From: Clostridiales bacterium
GTDB taxonomy: Bacteria > Bacillota > Clostridia > Oscillospirales > Oscillospiraceae
Length of the DNA: 28,222 bases
Reading direction: 5' to 3'
Assembly (NCBI GenBank): GCA_018374635.1
Contig: JAHAEW010000040.1
Span: 1-28,222, forward strand
Each line of letters starts with the position of its first letter. The stretch's first letter is position 1. The translations under genes and the position numbers were made by a program. The notes beneath the pieces are model-generated. The model did no database searches. It was not told the origin of the DNA and worked only from the letters and a program-made list of their open reading frames with translations. This document shows, piece after piece, positions 22,773 to 28,222 of the stretch.

Positions 22773-22814
22773 CTCGGCTGCCGTACTATGGAGCTGTCTA
22801 CGCGGCAAACCGAG
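22773..22814 (+). other. Hairpin in the argH-argC gap
   Basis: CTCGG (22773-22777) pairs with CCGAG (22810-22814) and TGCCG (22779-22783) with CGGCA (22803-22807). Just before it GAGG-N7-CCTC (22757-22771) forms a short hairpin whose loop TTGAAAT resembles a tRNA T-arm. It ends shortly before the argC ribosome binding site (GGGGTG), so it could affect argC translation. There is no T-run, so it is not a terminator. Confidence 0.4.
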
Positions 22815-22830
22815 AAAATGGGGTGTTTCT

Positions 22831-23772
22831 ATGAGTAAACCAAAGGTATATATCGACGGCAGGGAAGGGACCACCGGCCTTCAGATCTATGAGCGCCTGG
22901 GCGCGCGGGAGGACATCGACCTCCTGCTCATCGACGAGGAAAAGCGCAAGGACGTGGAGGAACGGAAGAAGCTCCTCAACGCGGCCGACCTGGTCTTCCT
23001 CTGCCTGCCCGACGGGGCGGCCAGGGAGGCGGTGGCGCTCATCGAGAATGACCACACCCGGGTCATCGACGCCTCCACCGCCCACCGCACCGCCAAGGGA
23101 TGGGTCTACGGCTTCCCGGAGTTTTACCGCTATCCCGGCGAGGTCATCGGGCAGGCCGGGCGGGTGGCCAATCCCGGGTGCCACGCCACGGGCTTTCTCG
23201 CCTCCACCATGCCCCTGGTCTCCCTCCATATCCTCCCCAGGGACTACCCGCTCACCTGCTGCTCCCTGACCGGCTACTCCGGCGGAGGGAAAAAGATGAT
23301 CGCGGCGTACGAGAGCGGGGAGAGGGGGAAGGACCTGTACAGCCCCCGGATCTACGGCACCAACCTGCGCCACAAGCATTTGAACGAGATGCAGAAGATC
23401 TCCGGTCTGGAGCAGCCGCCGGTCTTCTGCCCGGTGGTGGACGACTACTACAAGGGCATGGCCACCACGATCCTGCTCCACAACAAGTATCTGCTGGGGC
23501 AGCCCACGGCCAAGGAGATCTATCACATCCTCATGGCCTACTATGCCGGACAGAAGCTGATCTCGGTGCGCTACGAGGAGGAGGGCGGGATGCTCCCCGC
23601 CAACGCCCTGGCCGGGAGCGACCGGCTGGAACTGGTGGTCTGCGGCCATGAGGAGCAGACCATCGTCACCGCCCTCTTCGACAACCTGGGCAAGGGTGCA
23701 TCAGGCGCGGCGGTACAGAATATGAATATCATGCTGGGCCTGGACTCGACCACCGGGCTCCATTTGGACTGA
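22831..23772 (+). CDS. argC: N-acetyl-gamma-glutamyl-phosphate reductase, type 2
   Basis: Reduces N-acetylglutamyl phosphate to the semialdehyde with NADPH. The 313-residue protein begins KVYIDGREGTTGLQI, lacks the longer N-terminal layout of the common ArgC, and carries LLNAADLVFLCLPDGAAREA and DASTAHR, features of the shorter type 2 form. The catalytic Cys 117 lies in NPGCHATGF. GGGGTG lies 7 nt before the ATG. It is the third gene of the arg operon, and argJ begins 66 bp downstream. Type 2 assignment is from recognised sequence pattern, not a database result. Confidence 0.93.
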   Translation: MSKPKVYIDGREGTTGLQIYERLGAREDIDLLLIDEEKRKDVEERKKLLNAADLVFLCLPDGAAREAVALIENDHTRVIDASTAHRTAKGWVYGFPEFYRYPGEVIGQAGRVANPGCHATGFLASTMPLVSLHILPRDYPLTCCSLTGYSGGGKKMIAAYESGERGKDLYSPRIYGTNLRHKHLNEMQKISGLEQPPVFCPVVDDYYKGMATTILLHNKYLLGQPTAKEIYHILMAYYAGQKLISVRYEEEGGMLPANALAGSDRLELVVCGHEEQTIVTALFDNLGKGASGAAVQNMNIMLGLDSTTGLHLD

Positions 23773-23838
23773 GCGGAAGAAGGGAAGCGGGAGACAGCGC
23801 CCCCTTCGTTCCCCCACAGAAGGGAAGGACATAAGGTT

Positions 23839-25062
23839 ATGAAGCAGATCAACGGCGGCGTGACCGCAGCCAAGGGCTTTCGGGCCTGGGGCGTCCACTG
23901 CGGCGTCAAGAGCAAGAAGCTGGACAAGAAGGACCTGGCCATCATCCTCTCCGAGCAGGAGTGCGCGGCGGCGGCCACCTACACCATGAACCGCGTCAAG
24001 GCGGCCCCCATCTACGTCACCATGGACCATCTGGAGGACGCAACGGCCTGGGGCGTGGTGGTCAACAGCGGAAACGCCAACGCCTGCTGTCCCCAGAGCC
24101 ATGAGAATGCCGAGCGGATGAGCGAGTACGCCGCCCGGGCCACCGGCCGCAAGCCCTCGGACTTTGTGGTGGCCTCCACCGGCGTCATCGGCCAGACCAT
24201 CAACATCGCCGCCATTGAGCGGGGGATGCCCGAGGTGGCGGCCGGACTCACCGATGGGCCCGAGGGCTCCGACGCGGCGGCCCGCGCCATCATGACCACC
24301 GACACCGGCAAGAAGGAGATCGCCCTCTCCTTCACCCTGGGCGGAAAGACCGTGACCATGGGCGCCATCGCCAAGGGCTCCGGCATGATCCACCCCAACA
24401 TGGGGACCATGCTCTGCTTCATCACCACCGACTGCGCCATCACGGGAGAGCTGCTCGCCGACGCCCTCCACGAGGTGGTGCCCAAGACCTTCAACCGGGT
24501 GACGGTGGACGGGGACACCTCCACCAACGACATGTGCGTGGTGCTGGCCAACGGACTGGCGGAAAATCCCCTCATCGAGTGGAAGGACGACAGCTATACC
24601 GTCTTCCGCAAGGCCCTGCACCAGGTCTGCGAGTATCTGGCCCGCTGCATCGCAGGAGACGGCGAGGGCGCCAGCCGCCTCATCACCTGCACCGTTCGCG
24701 CCGCCCGCAGCGAGGAGAGCGCCGAGCGCCTGAGCAAGGCGGTGGTGGGTTCCCCCCTGGTGAAGGCCGCCATGTTCGGCACCGACGCCAACTGGGGCCG
24801 GGTCCTGTGCGCCATGGGCTACTCCAAGGCCCCCTTCCGGCCGGAGTATGTGGATGTGAAATTCGCCTCCGCCGTGGGCGAGGTGCTGGTCTGCCGGCAG
24901 GGCATGGGCCTGGACTTCGACGAGGAGGCCGCCAAGAGCATCCTCTCCCAGGACGAGGTGATCATCGACATCTGCCTCCACGAGGGGGAGCACGAGGCCA
25001 CCTGCTGGGGCTGCGACCTGACCTATGACTATGTGAAGATCAACGGCGACTACCGCACCTGA
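23839..25062 (+). CDS. argJ: Glutamate N-acetyltransferase/acetylornithine transferase
   Basis: Moves the acetyl group from acetylornithine back to glutamate, which makes the pathway cyclic; some members also use acetyl-CoA and the sequence does not say which. The 407-residue precursor self-cleaves before a Thr. Here Thr 190 stands in KGSGMIHPNMGTML, with a Gly before it where most homologues have Ala. Other conserved parts are STGVIGQ, VDGDTSTNDM and the C-terminal D-x-T-Y-D-Y-V-K-I-N. GAAGGGAAGGA precedes the ATG at 23839. It is followed 20 bp later by argB. No argA is seen, as expected for a cyclic pathway. Confidence 0.96.
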   Translation: MKQINGGVTAAKGFRAWGVHCGVKSKKLDKKDLAIILSEQECAAAATYTMNRVKAAPIYVTMDHLEDATAWGVVVNSGNANACCPQSHENAERMSEYAARATGRKPSDFVVASTGVIGQTINIAAIERGMPEVAAGLTDGPEGSDAAARAIMTTDTGKKEIALSFTLGGKTVTMGAIAKGSGMIHPNMGTMLCFITTDCAITGELLADALHEVVPKTFNRVTVDGDTSTNDMCVVLANGLAENPLIEWKDDSYTVFRKALHQVCEYLARCIAGDGEGASRLITCTVRAARSEESAERLSKAVVGSPLVKAAMFGTDANWGRVLCAMGYSKAPFRPEYVDVKFASAVGEVLVCRQGMGLDFDEEAAKSILSQDEVIIDICLHEGEHEATCWGCDLTYDYVKINGDYRT

Positions 25063-25082
25063 TCGGGAAAGAAGGAGTCCAA

Positions 25083-25937
25083 ATGTCTGACCCTGTTGTG
25101 ACCAGAGCCACGGTGCTGGCCGAAGCACTGCCCTATATCCAGAAATTTTACGGCAAGACCATCGTGGTCAAATACGGCGGAAACGCCATGATCTCCGACG
25201 AGCTGCGCCGGGCCGTCATCAGCGACATCATCCTGCTCCACCTGGTGGGCATCCATGTGGTGGTGGTCCACGGCGGCGGGCCCGAGATCTCGGAGATGCT
25301 CCGCAAGACCGGCAAGGAGTCCCGCTTTGTGGACGGCCTGCGCTACACCGACGAGGAGACCATGGACATCGTCCAGCAGGTGCTCTGCGGCAAGGTGAAC
25401 AAGAACCTGGTGGCCACCCTCAACCGCCGGGGCGGCCGGGCCATCGGCCTGTGCGGGATGGACGCCGGCCTCTTCCAGGCCGAGAAGCTGGACGAGAAAT
25501 ACGGCCTGGTGGGCGAGATCGTCAAGGTAAACCCAGACCCGGTGCGGGACTGCCTCCAGCAGGGCTACATCCCGGTGGTCTCCACCGTGGCCCAGGGGGT
25601 GGACGGGGAGAACGCCTACAACATCAACGCCGACACCGCCGCGGCCAAGCTGGCCGTGGCCCTGGGGGCGGAGAAGCTCATCCTTCTCACCGACGTCCGG
25701 GGGCTGCTGCGCGACCCGGCGGACGAGGGGACCCTCATCCCGGTGGTGGGGCTCTCCGACGTGCCCCAGCTGGTGCGGGAGGGCGTGATCCGGGGCGGCA
25801 TGATCCCCAAGATCGAGTGCTGCGTGGAGGCGGTGCGCTCCGGCGTGGAGCGCACCCACATCCTGGACGGGCGCATCCCCCACTCCATCCTCATCGAGAT
25901 GCTCTCCGACCAGGGCATCGGCACCATGATTCTGTAA
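25083..25937 (+). CDS. argB: Acetylglutamate kinase
   Basis: Phosphorylates N-acetylglutamate with ATP, usually the control point for arginine feedback. The 284-residue protein of the amino acid kinase fold shows KYGGNAM (about 29-35), VVVHGGGPEIS, a DAGLFQAEK segment, the NINADTAAAKLA segment and GGMIPKIECC near the C-terminus. The N-terminal helix before the kinase core (about 1-20) is present, as in arginine-sensitive hexameric enzymes; sensitivity is inference. GAAAGAAGGAG lies just before the ATG. It sits 20 bp after argJ and 20 bp before argD. Confidence 0.97.
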   Translation: MSDPVVTRATVLAEALPYIQKFYGKTIVVKYGGNAMISDELRRAVISDIILLHLVGIHVVVVHGGGPEISEMLRKTGKESRFVDGLRYTDEETMDIVQQVLCGKVNKNLVATLNRRGGRAIGLCGMDAGLFQAEKLDEKYGLVGEIVKVNPDPVRDCLQQGYIPVVSTVAQGVDGENAYNINADTAAAKLAVALGAEKLILLTDVRGLLRDPADEGTLIPVVGLSDVPQLVREGVIRGGMIPKIECCVEAVRSGVERTHILDGRIPHSILIEMLSDQGIGTMIL

Positions 25938-25957
25938 GGAGTAAGGAGACGGCAACC

Positions 25958-27136
25958 ATGACCTTTGAAGAACTGAAAGCCCTGGATCACGCCCACACCC
26001 TTCAGACCTACGGGCGCTTTGACGTGGCCATCGCCCACGGAAAGGGCGCCACCCTCTGGGATCTGGAGGGGAAGGAGTACATCGACTTCACCTCCGGCAT
26101 CGGCGTGAACTCGGTGGGCTACGGAAACGAGCAGTGGGCCTGGTCCATCTATGAGCAGGCCCTGGCGCTGGGGCATATCTCCAACCTCTTTTACACCCAG
26201 CCCTATGCCAAGCTGGCCGGCACGCTGTGCCGGCGGGCGGGGATGGCGGCGGCCTTCTTCGGAAACTCCGGCGCCGAGGCCAACGAGGGCGTCATCAAGC
26301 TGGCCCGCAAGTACAGCTTTGACAAGTACGGCAAGGGCCGCAGCACCATCCTGACCCTGAAGAACTCCTTCCACGGACGGACCATTACCACCCTGACCGC
26401 CACCGGACAGGATGCGTTCCACCAGTACTTCTATCCCTTTATGGAGGGGTTCCGCTATGCTGACGCCAATGATCTGGAGAGCGTCAAGGCGGAGGGCGGG
26501 AAGGACGTGTGCGCCGTGATGCTGGAGCTGGTCCAGGGCGAGGGCGGCGTGCTCCCCATGGAGCCGGACTTTGTCCGGGACCTGGCTGCGCTGTGCGCCG
26601 AGCGGGACTGGCTCATGCTGGTGGACGAGGTCCAGACCGGCATCGGCCGGACAGGCGCCCTCTTTGCCTACCAGCAGTACGGCGTCCAGCCCGACGCGGC
26701 CTCCTTTGCCAAGGGCATCGCCGGAGGCCTCCCCATGGGCGGATTCCTGGTGAACGAGAAGTGCCGGAATGTGCTGGGAGCGGGCATGCACGGCTCCACC
26801 TTCGGCGGCAACCCCATCGCCGCCTCGGCCGCCCTCACCGTCCTGGACATCCTGGACGAGGATGCGTTGCAAGCGGTGAAGGAGAAGGGCGCCTACCTGC
26901 GCGCCGGCATCGAGGCCCTGGGCAAGAAGAGCATCGGCTCCACCCGCGGGCTGGGCCTGATGATCGGCATTGCGGTCAAGGAGGGCCATACCAACAAGGC
27001 CCTGGCCGCCCAGCTGGTGCAAAACGGCCTGCTGGTGCTCACCGCCGGGCCGGACCTGCGGCTGCTGCCCCCCCTGACGATCACGAAGGAAGAGATGGAC
27101 AAGGGCCTGGCGATCATGGCCCAGGTCCTGGAATAA
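25958..27136 (+). CDS. argD: Acetylornithine aminotransferase
   Basis: Converts N-acetylglutamate semialdehyde to N-acetylornithine with glutamate and PLP. The 392-residue class III aminotransferase shows FFGNSGAEANEGVIK, the PLP-facing LMLVDEVQTGIGRTG, and the Schiff-base Lys 252 in SFAKGIAGGLPMG. HGSTFGGNP closes the active site. The ATG at 25958 follows AAGGAGA by 8 nt and gives the normal family length; a longer open frame upstream only overlaps argB. It lies 20 bp after argB and 41 bp before argF. Confidence 0.96.
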   Translation: MTFEELKALDHAHTLQTYGRFDVAIAHGKGATLWDLEGKEYIDFTSGIGVNSVGYGNEQWAWSIYEQALALGHISNLFYTQPYAKLAGTLCRRAGMAAAFFGNSGAEANEGVIKLARKYSFDKYGKGRSTILTLKNSFHGRTITTLTATGQDAFHQYFYPFMEGFRYADANDLESVKAEGGKDVCAVMLELVQGEGGVLPMEPDFVRDLAALCAERDWLMLVDEVQTGIGRTGALFAYQQYGVQPDAASFAKGIAGGLPMGGFLVNEKCRNVLGAGMHGSTFGGNPIAASAALTVLDILDEDALQAVKEKGAYLRAGIEALGKKSIGSTRGLGLMIGIAVKEGHTNKALAAQLVQNGLLVLTAGPDLRLLPPLTITKEEMDKGLAIMAQVLE

Positions 27137-27177
27137 GAACGGCGCGGGACACCGCTCCCGCCGGATGATGAGGTGAC

Positions 27178-28104
27178 ATGAAAATGAAGGACCTGTTGAA
27201 GCTGCTGGATCTCTCCAAGGAGGAGATCATCCACATTCTGAACGTGGGCGACCAGATGAAGTACAACCAGAAGCACGGTCTCACCCACAACTACCTCCAG
27301 GGCAAGACCCTGGCCATGATTTTCGAGAAGAACTCCACCCGCACCCGGGTCTCCTTTGAGACCGGTATGTATCAGCTGGGCGGCCACGCTCTCTTTCTCT
27401 CCAGCAAGGAGAGCCAGATCGGCCGCGGCGAGCCCGTGGAGGACACCGCCCGGGTGCTCTCCCGCTACTGCGACGGCATCATGATCCGCACCTACTCCCA
27501 GGAGGAGGTGGAGAAGCTGGCCGAGTACGCCGACATCCCGGTCATCAACGGCCTGACCGACTTCGCCCACCCCTGCCAGGTGCTGGCCGACCTGATGACC
27601 ATCCGGGAGCACCAGAGCAAGCTGGAGGGGCTGAACATGTGCTTCATCGGCGATGGCAACAACATGGTCAACTCCCTCATCGTGGGCTGCCTGAAGGTGG
27701 GCATGAACGTGTCCGTGGCCTGCCCCGAGGGGTATGACCCCCATCCCGACGTGATGGAGTTCGCCAAGAGCGTGCCCGACGCCGCCTTCACCCTCACCCG
27801 GGACCCCATGGAGGCCGCCAAGGGGGCCGACGTGGTCTTTACCGACGTGTGGGCCTCCATGGGCCAGGAGGAGGAGACCGCCAAGCGTAAGGCCGCCTTC
27901 CAGGGCTACCAGGTCAACGAGGCGCTGATGAAGGTCACCAACCCCGGCTGCATGGTGCAGCACTGCCTGCCCGCCCACCGGGGCGAGGAGATCACCGCCG
28001 AGGTCTTTGAGGCCCACGCCGGCGAGATCTTCGACGAGGCTGAGAACCGCCTCCACGCCCAGAAAGCGGTGCTCTACCTGCTCATGGGTGAGGAAAAGAA
28101 GTAA
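27178..28104 (+). CDS. argF: Ornithine carbamoyltransferase
   Basis: Makes citrulline from ornithine and carbamoyl phosphate. The 308-residue protein shows the carbamoyl phosphate motif STRTR (53-57), HPCQ near 131, the ornithine-binding DVWASMG segment and HCLPAHRG near 262-269. AGGTG lies just before the ATG at 27178; a second ATG two codons on is less likely. It is the last gene of the operon. The anabolic role is inferred from the operon; no arcA or arcC is nearby. No clear intrinsic terminator is seen before the window ends, only the second hairpin repeat. Confidence 0.96.
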   Translation: MKMKDLLKLLDLSKEEIIHILNVGDQMKYNQKHGLTHNYLQGKTLAMIFEKNSTRTRVSFETGMYQLGGHALFLSSKESQIGRGEPVEDTARVLSRYCDGIMIRTYSQEEVEKLAEYADIPVINGLTDFAHPCQVLADLMTIREHQSKLEGLNMCFIGDGNNMVNSLIVGCLKVGMNVSVACPEGYDPHPDVMEFAKSVPDAAFTLTRDPMEAAKGADVVFTDVWASMGQEEETAKRKAAFQGYQVNEALMKVTNPGCMVQHCLPAHRGEEITAEVFEAHAGEIFDEAENRLHAQKAVLYLLMGEEKK

Positions 28105-28169
28105 ATCAGACAAACAAAAACAAGCAGACTGTCGATAAAGTATATTTCTTCGATTTATGCTGCAAGAGC

Positions 28170-28222
28170 CTCGCAGAGTTCCGCCGTCCGCAGACGGCGG
28201 AAGAGGGTCAAATCGTGTTTTC
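28170..28222. repeat. Hairpin repeat element (copy 2, cut by window end)
   Basis: TTCCGCCGTC (28179-28188) pairs with GACGGCGGAA (28193-28202) around a 4-nt loop. The flanks CCTCGCAGAG and TCAAATCG resemble copy 1 at 21144-21195. Two base pairs differ from copy 1 and both differ on both arms. The terminal GTGTTTTC is the reverse complement of GAAAACAC seen after hairpin H4 of copy 1, so the element probably continues beyond the window. Confidence 0.75.

Noticed and set aside
22735..22830. T-box or arginine riboswitch before argC
   Set aside because: Too short, and no T-box sequence or specifier-loop layout is seen.
1..28222. CRISPR array, prophage, insertion sequence, toxin-antitoxin or defence island
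   Set aside because: No regularly spaced direct repeats, transposase, integrase, phage or toxin-antitoxin pair was seen; the genes are mainly metabolic and housekeeping.

Overview
The window looks like a chromosomal segment of a GC-rich anaerobic Clostridia, most likely in the Oscillospiraceae/Flavonifractor-like group. That placement is inference from gene content and style. The evidence is Gram-positive ribosome binding sites (GGAGG-type, several with TTG or GTG starts), SigA-type promoters with extended -10 elements, a clostridial 2[4Fe-4S] ferredoxin, a YtvI-like permease, stand-alone PheB, ClpC, and a full arginine operon with ArgR-type boxes. No phage, transposase, CRISPR array, tRNA or rRNA was found.

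Layout. Positions 1-402 hold no gene but are rich in RNA structure, with two minus-strand intrinsic terminators and a roughly 200-nt folded element (candidate small RNA, 6S-like at best). A DUF1292 gene (403-702, minus) diverges from a class A penicillin-binding protein (989-3628), followed by a YtvI-like permease (minus). Next come pheB-hom-lysC (4934-7938), an ACT-domain protein and two aspartate-family enzymes; lysC carries an internal start that would give the short beta subunit known from Bacillus aspartokinase II. On the minus strand, clpC, a DUF4358 lipoprotein overlapping it by 4 bp, and malQ follow one another (12610 to 8031). A ferredoxin gene with its own promoter and terminator separates these from a brnQ - His/Cys-rich protein - metal-dependent deaminase operon (13149-16372), in which brnQ is broken by one extra C in a 7-C run.

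At 16451-19648 a divergent set of three genes is the least explained functional module: an HSL-family esterase (minus), and on the plus strand a condensation/alcohol-acetyltransferase-like protein with an HxxxDG motif plus a zinc-ribbon six-helix membrane protein. I infer an acyl-transfer/hydrolysis module at the membrane, but no substrate can be read from the sequence.

From 19914 to 28104 the operon argG-argH-argC-argJ-argB-argD-argF encodes ornithine synthesis from glutamate by the acetyl-recycling route (ArgJ) and conversion to argininosuccinate and arginine. A strong promoter overlapped by ARG-box-like sites precedes it. Between argG and argH, and again after argF at the window edge, lie related hairpin repeats whose stems show compensatory base changes.

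Most promising for follow-up: the esterase/acyltransferase/membrane trio, the His/Cys-rich protein beside the deaminase, the hairpin repeat family, the 5' structured RNA region and the lysC internal start.
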